Below the pieces are notes generated by a model, which worked only from the letters and a program-made list of their open reading frames with translations, made no database searches and was not told where the DNA came from. The position numbers and the translations under genes were made by a program. From contig JAPVLO010000518.1 of NCBI GenBank assembly GCA_027257055.1, positions 682,001-746,000 on the forward strand: a DNA stretch of 64,000 nucleotides. Direction: 5' to 3'. Origin of the DNA: Cephalopachus bancanus. Taxonomy: Eukaryota > Chordata > Mammalia > Primates > Tarsiidae. Positions 24,306-36,465 of this stretch are shown in pieces (within the stretch, counting starts at the first letter, position 1; each line of letters opens with the position of its first letter).

Positions 24306-27236
24306 AGATGGAGAGACTTCTGGTTTTAGCTCCAACATGCTAAGAACCAGAAGTCATCACTCTGATTCTTACTACAAGAAAAAGCTAAACAAGCTGAAAT
24401 TCAACAAATTTTCTTAGACACATCAGAGAATCGAGGACATTGTGGGCAAACTGACACCCCTAAATCTGGAGAGTGACAAATACAGAGAACCACAGCTAAG
24501 ATCAGCTTGCTTGGAGTAAAATCTGTTTGGGCCATAAATTGGTAGGAATATTTAGAAATTTTGAAAAATTTCTGGAGAATGAGTATAGATTAGCTGAGTC
24601 TGAGAAACTCCAGGGGCCAGTATTACAGGGGCCCCCACACTTTTGTGGGTTTTAACTTCAGAAACCCCGTGAGATCCACCAGATGAAGATCTGAGATAAA
24701 TCCTGTTCTGTCTCAGCAGAGGAGAAGGAGAAACAGTCATTTCCAAAATGCCCAAAGCATTCCCCAAAGCAGAAGCCTGCTTATCCAAGAGAATAAACTT
24801 CACCAGAGTCTTATCTGCCCGGAGGAAGGGCAATAAGCCAACTAAAGCTCCCTCTAGCTTTCCAGTCTTACTAAGTGGAGAAAAAAGGCCAAGAAACACT
24901 TTTGAATGTCAAACCTCAAGGATTCAGAACTACTAAAAGACTGAGATTTAATCACAAGATTATAGATTGCTTTCTATCTCCATACCTTGCCACCAAATCA
25001 GCAGGGCTCCAAAATAATAGCAGCAGATTACAAGTAAGAAAAACACATGACACAGACCCTATTTAAGGAGTAGACAAAAACGTCAAGACAAAAGGGAAGG
25101 AAAGAAAATAACAAGAAGAAACTAAATTCTTTGGCATCTATCACTACAGAAACCATAAAACACAGCCCAGTTCCTAGACAGATTGATATAAAATCTTACA
25201 CTAAAGTCCTATGCAGCTGATGCATCATATCTGGATTTCAATAAAAAATGATAAGGTATTCTTTATTTTTTATTTTTTAACTGGGATCTCACTCTGTCAC
25301 CCAGACTGGAGTGCAGTGGCACGATCATGGCTCACCACAGCCTTGACCTCCTGGGCTCAGGTGATGCTTCTGCCTCAGCTCCCCAGCTGGGAATACAGAT
25401 GTGCACCACCATGTCTGGCTATTTTTAAAATTTTTTGTAGGGACGAGATCTTACTTTGTTGTCCAGGCTAGTCTCGAACTCCTGGGCTCAAGCAATTCTG
25501 CTTCGACCTTTGAAAGTGCTGGGATTACAGGTGTGAGTCACCATGACATGCCAAAAAATTATAAGATATTCTAAAAGGCAAGAAAAATACAGTCTAAAAA
25601 GATAAAGCTGGCTGAGCTTTATTTACATACATATATCTGATTAAGGACTTGAATTCAAAATATATTAAGAACTTGTAAAACTCAACAATAAAAAAACCAA
25701 AAACCCAAGAAAAAATTGGGCAAACGGTATGAACAGACACTTCACCTATGAGCATATACTGATAGTACATAAGTATATGAAAAGATGCTCAATATTATAA
25801 TTAGAATGGATAAAATTTTTTAAAGCTGACAATAATAAATACCAACAAGGACGTGGAGCAACAGGAACATTCATTTGTTGTTGGTAGAAATGCAAAATAG
25901 CACAATTTTGGAAGACAATTTAAAATGCAATTTCTTACAAAGCTAAATATAGTTTTACCATATGATTCACAATTTCACTCCTCAGTATTTACCCAATTGA
26001 GTTGAAAAATTATGTCTACACAAAAACCTGCACAGGAATGTTTATAGCAGCTTTATGCATAATTACCAAAATCTGGAATTGATCAAGATGTCCTTCAACA
26101 GGAAAGGAATAGACACATTGTGGTACATGTATTCAATGAAGTGTTATTTAATAATAAAAAGAAGTAAGATATCAAGCCACAGAAGATATAGAGGAGCCTC
26201 AGATACATATTGGTAAGTGAAAGAAGCCAGTTTGAAAGGCTACATACTGGATGATTCCACATATATGATATTCTGGAAAAAGTAAAAGTATAGTGCCAAC
26301 AAAGATCAGTAGTTGCCAGATCATTTTTTGAGAGGAAAAGTGGAAGGAATGAATTGGTTAAACATAGGGGATATTTAGGGAAGTGAAATTGTTCTGTATA
26401 ATACTGTAATGGTGAATACATGATATTGTATGTTTGTCAAAACTCACAGAATTCTACAGCACAAAGAGTAACTTTTGATAACTTTAGTAACATAAAACTA
26501 AAGACAAAAGGAATTGCACATAAATACTGTACTGTAGTCAATAAGATTGTTCCTTATGGGAATGCAGGTTAACAATTCAGCTACTGCTATATATATATTT
26601 ACTGAAATTGGACAATTAAGTAAATGAGTGGCAGATAGTGAAAGCCATACTTCTTAATGAAAAAGTGGTAATTTATAGATAATAAAGGGGAGAAAGTTAG
26701 AATGATTCTTGTAGCAATAGAGTTAGAAACATCAATAATAATTCATGTTTAACTTCATGTAAATAAGATGGTTACATATAAAACTATGTACAGATATATT
26801 TATGTACATAGGTTAGTATACATGAATATTTAATTGCTCTGTTGGCTAACAAAAATCTTAAAGAAATAACACTCCACAGTAGCAAGCACACCTAGAACCT
26901 AGTATGGGTTTCTAACACTATTCTCCAGTAAAGGGAACATGTATCCTTTAATCAGAAATAGCTGAGGCAGGAAATATATGAGCCTGGAGCATTTTGTAGA
27001 ATCAAAAAGTAAGAAATAAAACCAAAATATTCATATAAATGGGGATATATCAAAGGGGCGCAAATTCAACTAAAAGAGCTTGCAATGGCCAAAGCTGGAA
27101 CAAAGTATTGGATGATAACCAAAAGTACAAAATAAGTATTCATGAATCCATAGTGATACTTTTTGAAATGATTGACTAAATTAACACATCAGGGAGAAGA
27201 GACAACTCTCCCATGCAGAAGTTCAAATAAGTTATG
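24306..27236 (+). mobile_element. Old L1 (L1M class), split by an AluJ
   Basis: The 24306-25250 part resembles an L1M 5' region; this is my weaker inference. From 25573 the text is L1 3' ORF2 and UTR: 'gtatgaacagacacttcacc', 'aggacgtggagcaacaggaa', 'accatatgattcacaatttc', 'tgtttatagcagctttatgc', then an old L1M 3' UTR ('ggtaagtgaaagaagccag', 'agatcagtagttgccag'). It ends near 'gggagaagagacaactctcc'. Many indels and stops show a Mesozoic-to-early-Tertiary fossil. Confidence 0.7.
25263..25560 (-). repeat. AluJ inside the old L1
   Basis: A two-arm Alu in reverse orientation ('gggatctcactctgtcaccc' to 'gggattacaggtgtgagtca'). It retains the ancestral 'gtgtgagtcacc' end and lacks the local young-family deletion, so it is an older AluJ-like copy. 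The flanks match as 'ataaggtattct' (25251-25262) and 'ataagatattct' (25561-25572), so the L1 was already present. Confidence 0.93.
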
Positions 27237-27238
27237 TA

Positions 27239-27817
27239 CAAGGGGACTCCATCAAAAGCAAAATTTAATTATAAAAATTGTGTATTTATTCTCACATGTT
27301 TAAATTTCAGTGACCTTCAAAGTACTCTCCATCTGATGCAATACACCCACTGAGATACTTTTTCCACTACTCAAAACTGTTTCTGAACTTGTCGATTTTG
27401 ATACCTTTTAGTGCTTCTGCCGTTTTTTGTTTCATCTCTTCCACATTGGCAAAATATTTCTCTTTGAGGACTTTTTTCATCCAGGGAAACAAAAACAAAA
27501 AGTTGCTCAGGGCAAGACTGGGTGAATAGGGAGAGTGTGGAGCATGGGGATCATGCCATTTCTGGTCAAAAACTGCTGAACATTCAGTGAGGTGTGGGCA
27601 AGCATGCTCGTTAATCACTCGTCATGAACTGGACAAACTTGTTGAAAGAATCTCCAAAAAAAAAAGTCACTGAAGTTGAATGCAGCCTGTTACAACAGCA
27701 CTAGCTGGTACACTGATGCCAATAGGTTCCTAGACCACTTGCCTAGCAGGGTAAGCCTGTACCATGAGGGGCCCGGTCTCCAAAATATAATTCCAGTTTT
27801 GGGGGGCTCTCCCCTCA
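27239..27817 (-). mobile_element. Mariner relic, internally deleted
   Basis: A TA dinucleotide flanks each side (27237-27238 and 27818-27819). The ends are similar inverted G-runs ('caaggggactcc' left, reverse of 'ctctcccctca' right). The minus strand around 27320-27620 encodes the C-terminal part of a mariner transposase: H-S-P-Y-S-P-S-L-A (the catalytic-domain 'PHSPDLAP'-like site with Asp changed) then a K-K-V-L-K and K-Q-K-T-A-E-A-L-K-G-I block. Full mariners are about 1.3 kb, so at least half is lost. It is not the family of the mariner at 36466. Confidence 0.75.
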
Positions 27818-28141
27818 TACTTCCTTTGTAACTGTTTAAATGTATAATAAAAAATTTTAGACGTTAACTTGAAAAATGTGAAAAGGCTGCATATTTTTTC
27901 AAAAAGTTTTTTTGGGGATAGGCAAGCCAAGACAAAGAAGAAGAAAGGAAGAAAGAAACCTATTTTCCTTGTCTTAGAGCTTTTTTTTATCTCTTCCAAC
28001 AAAACTCTCCGTCTTCTATTCCATTCTCCCTCTCAAACTGACATAATAAAGCTTACTTTGTTGTGGGTGAATGTTAATCACTTATTCTTCCCAAAAGTCA
28101 TTTATGCAGTACAAAGGTTTACAAGAACTAATAATGTAACC

Positions 28142-28482
28142 CAGGGGTCCCCAGCCCTCAGGTCACAGACAGATACCGACCAGTGGCCTGTTAGGAACCA
28201 GGCTCCACAACGGGAAGTGAGCTGCAAAGGAGGGAGCAAAGCTTCATCTGTATTTGTAGTTGCTTCCCGTAGCTTGCATTCTCTCCTGAGCTCTGCCTCC
28301 TGTCAGATCAGCAGCGACATTAGATTCTCATATATTGCAATGCAATAATAACAGAAATAAAATGCACAATAAATGTAATGCTCTTGAATCATCCTAAATC
28401 ACTCCCTCGCTCCCACCCAGTCCATGGAAAAATTGTCTTCCATGAAACCAGTCCCTGATGCCAAAAAAGTTGGGGACCACTG
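28142..28482 (+). mobile_element. MER1-type hAT-Charlie element, exact 8-bp duplication
   Basis: Terminal inverted repeats 'caggggtccccagcc' and 'agttggggaccactg' bound a 341-bp non-autonomous element. A perfect 8-bp target duplication 'atgtaacc' lies at 28134-28141 and 28483-28490, as expected for hAT transposition. Internal landmarks are 'tggcctgttaggaacc', 'ctcctgtcagatcagcag' and 'tccatggaaaaattgtc'. No transposase remains. Confidence 0.9.
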
Positions 28483-29143
28483 ATGTAACCTAATGAATGA
28501 TGTTGCAGTGATAATTTTCAGCCAAGATTAGGGCATTTGAAGCAAGAGGGGAAGTTCCCAGAACTCACATTGAATTTGTTGAGAGTTGCTGAGCCTTTGC
28601 TGGCTGCAGGTAATACAGGACACAAAGGTGAAGTGGGGTGGGGGACGGGACATTGGGAACTTTGTGGATTAAATAAAGTTTTTGTTTATTGTTATGACTG
28701 AGGAAATTAAACTTACTAGATACCTGCTGCTTTTTATGTTGAAATGATAATATTTCTGGCGGTGCCAGCTCCAGCATTTTCACAGATGTGCATACACACC
28801 TAAAATAAGGTAGAAACTAGTTTAGGGGTAGAAACAGAGGGAAATCAATGCCTTTAAAAAGAAGCTGACCATTTGCATTTGATGGTTTTTTTTACTGTTG
28901 TATTGACTTTTCCAACTGTTTTCTGTGTGAAGAAAACACTTTTGATTTTTTTTGTGGCTTTGATGACTGTGTGGTCTACTAGCTCTATGTTGCCCGGGAG
29001 CCATAGACAATAATTGATGCAGGGAAATAAGCCAGTTTTACACAGATGCATCTATGTGCTTCTGGAAAGACAACTGTAGATGCCAAATTGAGGGATGGTC
29101 AGGAGCACTGATTTACAAATGAAGGATTATGAAGTAGAAATGT
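28483..29143. other. Non-genic stretch, nothing recognised
   Basis: No landmark was found. The three short minus-strand frames between 28565 and 29051 overlap and carry no domain. Confidence 0.5.
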
Positions 29144-29170
29144 ACACACACACACACACACACACACACA
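29144..29170. repeat. (AC)n microsatellite
   Basis: A perfect run of about 13 units. Confidence 0.95.
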
Positions 29171-29765
29171 AATTATTTACTCACAACTTCATATAAGGTA
29201 TGTTTCTCATATTGATCCTGGCTAATTGCACCTATCTGAATAATAATAATCTCCATCATACTTAAACCCCTACCACGTTTTGGACACTGCAACAGAGCCT
29301 TTAAATAGACTACATTATTTCTAATTCTTTAATGATCTAAAGTGACAAATTTGTCTCTGGACTATATAAAATATACATATACTAGAGAATCTAAAAAGAG
29401 TGTTTCCAACCCTTTTTGGCAAAGGAGAAAAGGTAGTTTTAATTAAAGTTGGTTTTCCCCTTTACGTCTATATCATGTGTGTTAAAGTTGTCAAATACAT
29501 GAAGTGAAACACAATTTGCCCCATTACTCATTAACAAAAGCTGATCAGGAGACACCTACATGTTACCTCTCCTTAATTCCACATTTCTGTCTTTCTAGTC
29601 TATGTCTAGTCATCTTTTCTGTCCTCCTCATAAAAATCCTTGAATGTACAATACACTCATGGCCACTTAGGTATACAAGTACATAATGCGTGTATATGCT
29701 TTACTAGCCACACTGGTGTACCATACAATGTGGAACTAGATGCTCGTTCTTCAGTGAATAACTGC

Positions 29766-29796
<31 letters not shown>

Positions 29797-30930
29797 GCCC
29801 AAGGAAAGGACTTTTTAACAGAGCAACAAGAGATTCTAAACTTGTAATCCTCCAACTTGTCTCCACTTCTGAGGAAAATTTAAAATATTGAGATTCATTA
29901 TGTTCATCCAAGACTTATTAAAGCAGAGTCTCTCAAATTTATGCCAAGAATCAATCATTTAAAATTTTTCTTCAGATGATTCTGTTGTAGTCAGTCAATC
30001 TACAAACAAGTGTTTGGGAATCATTTATACTAATGACTTTAACAGAATCTTGACAAATTTAATAGCACTGCTTCTCTCCTTTTCCCTACACTCCAGCAGT
30101 ATCATATTTCTGATGTAGTAGTTTAAAAAGTAAAGTAGTTTGACAAAAAAATTACTTTGACCAGTACTTTTTGCTTATGGGACTATATGCTAAGATTATA
30201 AGCCTAAATACAAAACTATATAGCTACTCATCCTCTCTCCCCCACAAAAGACCAAACCTAAAACACACTCTTCAAGGGAATGGTTAAGTGAAAGACAGTA
30301 CCTTCACTCAATGGGATAGTATATTACTATGAAAGCTATATTTATTAAGAGTCATAATAATACTAAAACCACAATAATAACAGCTATGTAACAGGTGTTT
30401 TTCAGGTATATCTTTAGCACCACAACAACTGAAATGTACTGATCATCACCCCAAATTTATAGACAAAGAAACTAGGCATAAAAATAGCATAATAGTTAAT
30501 ATTTATTGAGTACCAACCATATACCAGAAATGAATGCAGAAACAATCACCACATGATGTATATACTATTAGCTTATCTTTTTAAAATATGATCAAACTAA
30601 GGAACAATGATTATGCAGATACTAAAGTGGCACACATCCTTAGAACATAAGTGCTTTTCTACTGTTTCTTTTTTTCTATTTTTTCCTTAGTTTCTAAATT
30701 TTCTTTAGTGAAAATTCCATTATATTAGGAAAAAAGTATGTTCTAAAAAATGTCAATAGAAAAAAATAGCCAGTGTTATTCAGTGTCTGCCCTCTTTTTT
30801 CTCTCAGCCACTAAGAGTACCCAGATACCTGTGGTGAAGACAGGTAGTGAAGACAATCAGAACTTGATCATGTAGAGAATCTAAGAGTCCAGAAGGGTAA
30901 GCAGGGTAGAAGCTGTGGAATAGGCTACAA
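29171..30930. other. AT-rich stretch with a CAA microsatellite and faint MIR traces
   Basis: A perfect (CAA)n lies at 29765-29796. Text at 30400-30480 ('ccccaaatttatagacaaag', 'aaactaggcata') and 30505-30540 resembles MIR cores but is short. No gene is supported. Confidence 0.45.
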
Positions 30931-31642
30931 CAGAGGTCCCCAACCCCTGTGGCCTGTTGAGAACCAGCCACCCAGCAGGAAGTGAGCAGCAAGCAAGAAA
31001 GTGAAGCTTCATCTATGTTTACAGCCACTCCTATCACTAGCATTACCGCCTGAGCTCTGCTTCCTGTCAGATCAGCAGCAGCATTAGATTCTCATAGGCA
31101 TGCAAATCCTATTGTGAACTGCACATATAAGGGATCTAAGTTGCATACTCCTTATGAAATCTAATGCCTGATGATCTGAGGTGGTGATACTAGCTGAGGT
31201 GGTGATACTAGCTCTGGGGAGCAGCTGCAAATACAGATTAACATTAGCAGTGAGGTTTGACTGCACAGAGACCATAATAAATCAATTGCTTGCAGACTCA
31301 TATCAAAACCCTATCAGTGAGTGGCAAGTGAGTTGATGCACTTCAATTGTACTGCTGCATCTGGTGACAGGCTTTAAGTTAGAATCTGACACTTATTTTA
31401 GTCCACGTGTGGCCCACCCCTCATTTTATTCACCACTTCCATCCACACCTCTTTTTCTTTTCAATGGTGAGTTGCATAAGTATTTTATTATATACTACAA
31501 TGTTATTACACAATAGAAATAAAGTGCACAGTAAATGTTATGCACTTGAATCATCCTGAAACCACCCACTGGTCTCCCAGTCCGTGGAAAAATTGTCTTC
31601 TACGAAACCAGTCCCTGATGCCAAAAAGTTTGGGGTTACAGT
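30931..31642 (+). mobile_element. Longer MER1-type hAT-Charlie element with internal palindrome
   Basis: It starts 'cagaggtccccaacccc' and ends 'tttggggttacagtg', sharing both ends and internal blocks with 28142-28482. It keeps an extra centre of about 350 bp, including an inverted pair 'attagattctcatagg' (31084-31099) and 'tatgaaatctaatgcc' (31153-31168). An exact 18-bp tandem duplication sits at 31176-31211. The target duplication is decayed. Non-coding. Confidence 0.85.
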
Positions 31643-31705
31643 GTGTAACAGAGATTCTTCACCATTTTGGAGTCATGGGGTATCACTTAGGATCTGATGA
31701 AAGCT

Positions 31706-31980
31706 ACTGAATACAGTGGTTCATGCCTGTAAACCCCAGCACTTTGGAAGCCCAAGGTGGCAGACTCACTTGAGCCCAGGGGTTTGAGACCAACCTGGGT
31801 AACATATTAGTACCTTGCCTCTAAAAAAAAAAAAAATACACAAATCAGTAAGGTGTAGAGGTGTGGTTGAAGTTCCAGCTACTTGGGAAGCTGAGGTCAA
31901 AGGATCGCTTGAGCTAAGAGGTTGTGCACTGCACTCCAGTCTGGGTGACAGAGTTGAGACCCTGTAAAAAAAAAAAAGGC
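31706..31980 (+). repeat. AluJ-like element
   Basis: A diverged two-arm Alu ('gtggttcatgcctgtaaacc' to 'gggtgacagagttgagaccc') with a shortened right arm. Its target duplication is 'ctgatgaaagct' (31694-31705 and 31982-31993). It lacks the changes of the local young sub-family. Confidence 0.9.
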
Positions 31981-31993
31981 TCTGATGAAAGCT

Positions 31994-32600
31994 GAAGACC
32001 CTTTACCCAGAAAAATTCACCTCTATTTACTCACACACAAATTCAGGATGTTTCTAGAGCCCTTTATCCATAGAAACCTAGGCTTTGAAGAACTGCTCCA
32101 GCAGCCTTCTGGACAGGACAAGCACACCCCTAGGGGAAGAGTAGGGAGGTCATTTCAGGAGGAGAAATGGAATGGCTGGACGGCCTACATTTTAATTTGA
32201 TCTCTAGAGATTCATGTGGGTGATCTAGTAGCTGCCTTTGAAAACATAAACAATTTTGGGAGAGTAAAGTGATGGTGAGGCATTAATACTTTAGTGTAAG
32301 TGAATTCAATCAGATTGCTTTTGTTTTAACATTCAGGCAAGATCAGATACATTAGAGGAAGAAAAGTTTCAATTTTTCTGGAGCCTCCAGTGCTTTGGGA
32401 AATGAAATAGTCCTAGAAAAGCATTCAGGTCACTGAACTGTGGGAGGGGTAAGGAGGTATCAAGAAGTTTTTAAAAAGAGCAGAAATAAAGAAGTTTCAA
32501 GCATAAACTTTATCTATGGCCTTACCATCTCGAATGTGCCTGATCTCATCAAATATAAACTTCATCAATGCCTAGGAAAAAGGAAACTAAATTTTTAAAA
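31994..32600. other. Non-genic stretch, nothing recognised
   Basis: A 71-codon frame (31985-32200) starts within the Alu target duplication. No domain, splice context or repeat is seen. Confidence 0.45.
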
Positions 32601-32830
32601 AATTATGTACTAGGTACCAGGAATAGTGAAAGTCAATTTGTGTATATCATCACATTTAATTATCCCAACAACCCATGTGTAGTATACCCCTATTTAACAA
32701 ATTAAATAAGCAAGCAAACAAAAATCAGAAGTTGCAATGAGAATAACTTGTCAAATCAGCTGATTAATAACAGCCAGAATTGATTAAACCCAGATTCTTT
32801 TTCATCCAAGCAAAGCCCTTTCCCCACAAT
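32600..32830 (-). repeat. MIR fragment (antisense)
   Basis: 'tactaggtaccaggaatagt', 'catcacatttaattatccc', 'cccctatttaacaaattaa' and 'taaacccagattctttttc' follow the reverse complement of MIR from 3' to 5'. A short A-rich expansion interrupts the core. Confidence 0.6.
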
Positions 32831-33194
32831 AATTTCTCTTTGAAGTAGAATCTAGCCATTCCTCATAAGATTGTTTCTAGAAGGAAATGTAAGTCAGAGT
32901 GTTGCCTTACAAATAAAAAACTGTTGTTTAAATGGAGATTTCCTGTGCTCATTTTGGTCATAATGCTGTTCTTTGTTCAGGGGTGGGAGGGATTCCTCAC
33001 CAGATACGGAATTGGCCTGTTGGGCTCCTTTTATGAATGCTTGCTTTCTAGATGATCTCCCTGCAAATTTGTTGGCATTCTCCAAACAAACATATGCCTG
33101 GGTGTGATTTAATTAACCGTGGAGCTATGAACATTGTGAAATTCACGTTTACATATGTTTTCAAACAACATATTTTAAATAAAATTATTTGCAA

Positions 33195-33315
33195 CCAGAA
33201 AAGAAAACATTTATTCATTATTCATTCAACTAATATCTGCCAGCGTCTCCTCTGTGCCAAGCACTGCAGCAGGATAGAGGCTGCAGCAGTGAACCAGATA
33301 ATCCCTTTCCTTAAA
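33195..33315 (+). repeat. Old mammalian interspersed repeat fragment
   Basis: 'ttattcattcaactaatatc', 'ctgtgccaagcactgcagca' and 'agtgaaccagataatccctt' match a common pan-mammalian repeat motif. A second copy of the same wording lies at 58095-58215. Confidence 0.45.
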
Positions 33316-33667
33316 GAGACTATGTCTCCTTAAGACCTCTTCAACAAAGTTTGAGAGTTTTTTTTTAATTATAATGACCTTATGGTGTAAAAGAACAACA
33401 AAAAAATCAATGTATTGAGAAGAAAAGACATAGAAATAGCCTTTTACCATATAAAATATAAATCATCTCTAGATTTTGCTGCTCATCTGGTGCACTTAAA
33501 AATGTTTCTTGGATGAATGCCTGTCATTCAGTCAGAAACCCAACGCTTTCACTGTATGGAGTGCACCCATTGCAAGTTGCGGTGGGGGAATTATGGACAT
33601 GTTCTTAAGCAGGCTGCAGTCTAATGAAGGAGACCAGACAGGCTAAAATAAACAAGCAACTCTAGGT

Positions 33668-33893
33668 CAGGGCTTGGCAAATATTTTCTGTAAAGGGCTA
33701 GAACCTGGATTTTAATTTCAGGCTTTCCAGCCTATACGGTATCTGTGTAACTATTCAACACTCCCATTGTAGCATGAAAGCAACCATAAACAATATGTAA
33801 ACAAATGAGCATGACTGTGTTCAAATAAAGTTTCAATGACAAAAACAGGCAACAGGCTGGACTTAGCCAATGGCTGTAGTGTGCTGACTCCTG
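33668..33893 (+). mobile_element. Short hAT-type non-autonomous element
   Basis: Inverted ends are 'cagggcttggcaaat' and 'gtgctgactcctg' (original form 'caggggtcggcaaac'). Inside are 'ttctgtaaagggctagaacc', 'aggctttccagcctatacgg' and 'caacaggctggacttagcc'. The flanks 'ctctaggt' and 'tttcaggt' agree at 5 of 8 positions, a worn hAT target duplication. Overlapping minus-strand frames here are incidental. Confidence 0.8.
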
Positions 33894-35160
33894 TTTCAGG
33901 TGAACACAATGTTTCAATGATATCTACTCTCCTGTTGATGCTCAACCTGGCGGTATGTGTAGGCATCCCTACCTTGCATTCCACAGGATGTTCTTCTCAT
34001 GGTGATGAGGCCATCTTCCCAGGTAAATAAACGATGCTTGGGTCAATGACTTTTTGAATCACTTCATTCCTATTCTGGAACTTCCATAAAATCACACATA
34101 AGCTCACTTTTCCAAACTGAAATAGTAAATTAGAATTACAAATGATTGGTGAGAAAAGTGGGGAGGTCACTGCAAATGAGAAATAGAATAGGCCTAGACT
34201 CAAGAAAGGAAGAGTTTGAGGGTACAAGGAACAGCTTGATGGAAAAAAGGGCATGAATGCAGCAGGAGATTTCCATGGGAGGATAGAATGAATCCTTGGG
34301 GTTAGAGTTTTAATTTGATTTGAAAAACAAGCAGGGGCCCTATAAGGGAGGAACAAACTCAATGTAATAAGAGGTCAAGGCAGGAAGAAGTTGGAGTCTG
34401 GAAACCAAAAGTTATCCAGATCAATAACCTAGGCATGGATGCTTACTCTACCCCCATCAAGGCTGTGGCTTACTCCTGAGGGTGATTGAGTTGCAGATGC
34501 AAAGTTGAAGGAAAGAGAAAGGTTGGAGGTTAATAAACCTTGACTAGGTCACCTAGTCTGCCAGTACCAATGCAGACCAAATTGGGTGACATAATCCCAA
34601 CATGGGCACTTCCCATACAGTGGAGAGGTGAGCTGAACAGTGTAATCTTGAGACAAGCATCTCATTCAGCAGCAGAGGCAGCTGATGTTATCATCCTAAA
34701 TCAGGCATCCCATACATGCAGTAGACCAGCTCCAGCTAATCCAGTGCTTGTTAATCCAAAAAGCTCAGCTATTGCTTGCCAATCAGCAGCATTTGGTGCC
34801 TTTGCTTCATTGATATGGGACAAACACCATTCCGTTTTTTTGTCTTTAAAGCCCTATTCCATTTCTCTTCTCTAAACCTCATTTCCTGGAGTCTAGAGTG
34901 TCCTGAATGTTTCCTTGTATTCACTTGGTGCTCAGTCTTTGGTGTTTTAGTATTTTTCTTTTTTCTTTAATAGGGTGAAGTCCAATTCCACTTGGTGACT
35001 TATTTCCAGACTTTTTAGATTTTTTTCATGCCCATGTCCTGCTTCTTCTTAACATTCTCCCTGTTACAATGTTCAATAAACACTAGTTGAATTGGCTTTC
35101 CTTTACAGTGTGTTCTACTGTGTAAACCCTGGACAAAATAGTAGGTTGCTGTAAGGCTCT
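33894..35160. other. Non-genic stretch, nothing firmly recognised
   Basis: Two open frames above 110 codons (33997-34362 minus and 34540-34875 plus) lie here without recognisable domains. They lack partner exons or splice context that I can see. Confidence 0.45.
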
Positions 35161-35166
35161 ACTTTT

Positions 35167-35348
35167 TTTATTTTTTATTTTTATTTTTATTTAAGAGACA
35201 GTGTCTCACCCTGTTGCCCAGGGTATTGTGTAGTTGTGTGATCACAGCTCACTGTAACCTAGAACTCCTGGGTTCAAGCAATTCTCCTGCCTCAGCCTCC
35301 CAATAACTGGGATTACAGGTGTGAGCCACTGCACCTGGCTTCCAAGCG
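35167..35348 (-). repeat. Free right Alu monomer (FRAM-like)
   Basis: A single Alu arm with the right-arm-specific insertion ('gtgtgatcacagctcactg'). It is flanked by 'tctactttt' duplications (35158-35166 and 35349-35357). The T-rich tail is (TATTTT)n. Free monomers mark the pre-dimer stage of Alu evolution. Confidence 0.8.
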
Positions 35349-35357
35349 TCTACTTTT

Positions 35358-36463
35358 CAATCACAGTAATGACAGAGGAATTGTTTATGTTTGAAGTTGA
35401 CCGAGAGAGGGTTCTAAGCCAGATGGACCTTCATACAGAAGAGGATCCTAGGACCAGAAGATATCATGCATTAAAATCAAGAGCTTGAGAACCCTAAGGA
35501 GAACACTGACCCCAGTGCTGGGAAGAGAATCCTCAACCAGGAACAATGACGCGATTAGGCTTTAAGAATGTTTCACAGGTTGGGCTTCCTGGGGAGCAAA
35601 ATATGGGTTTAGCATGTAGGATGTTTACTAGCAAGAATCCTTGATATCAATACCCAAGGAAGGGAAAGAAAGAAGCAGGACTGGAAAGGAGAAGTGAAGC
35701 TGTGATGCAGGCTAGATATCAGCTTTGGCTCACCATGAGGGGAATGCTGGAGCTAAAATAGACATTCAAAGTTATTTCGAACTGGCCTGTGATACCCAGG
35801 CTTCTGTATCCCATATCAGTCAATTACCAGATGTAAATCACCCTGAGAAGGGGCATGACTTTGGGCAAAGCCACTCTGGGCAGTTGAGGCAATCCCTGAA
35901 GAGTCTGAGAGCTGAAAACTGTTGCAAATAGCACTCTTGGCAAGCGGGGCAACAAGTCCTTCAATGAAGAGGGATCTGGACAGTGCCTTAGAGTGTTTTC
36001 CCGAGTGAGCAATTTGTGCTGCTTGGATCCACTTCATGTATATTTTGGAAGCAGCTCTCCCAGGACTCTGGTGGTCTGCTGCTCATGGGGGAGCTTAGCA
36101 GAGGTCAGCCAAGGGATGAGGGGGAGAATTATGCCCCTGCTACTCTAGCCAGTCTCAAGGTTGCAATTGATACTCATCATCTCCCCTCCCCACTGTCCAT
36201 TTTAGATTCCCTTAGCCTAGGCTAACACCTCTGTAGCTCTTGGTGTCACATCACTCTGGACGAGGTTGCTGTACTTTTCCATCCACCCTAAAAATTCAGC
36301 ACAGAAGTACCAGGGGATGCCACAGTTGGTCACTTAAGTGTCAAACATATTTCTCTCTGCTCCCATTTCTCTCTGCTGCCAATTACCACTGCTGGATGGT
36401 GACTCTTCTTTTTATCTGATGGTCCCCTGATACAAGGACTCTGAAATCCTTAGGTAGCAGTCA
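35358..36463. other. GC-moderate stretch, probably an eroded repeat
   Basis: The block from about 35540 to 36450 has the even composition of an old LTR or LINE and ends a few bases before the mariner TA. I could not name a family. Small frames at 35725-36225 on both strands overlap each other and are not supported as genes. Confidence 0.3.
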
Positions 36464-36465
36464 TA

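Noticed and set aside
24552..24899. 115-codon minus-strand frame
   Set aside because: It lies in the probable 5' region of an old L1. No domain and no start context.
27869..28348. 159-codon plus-strand frame
   Set aside because: Its second half lies in a hAT element and its first half in K-rich low-complexity sequence. No domain.
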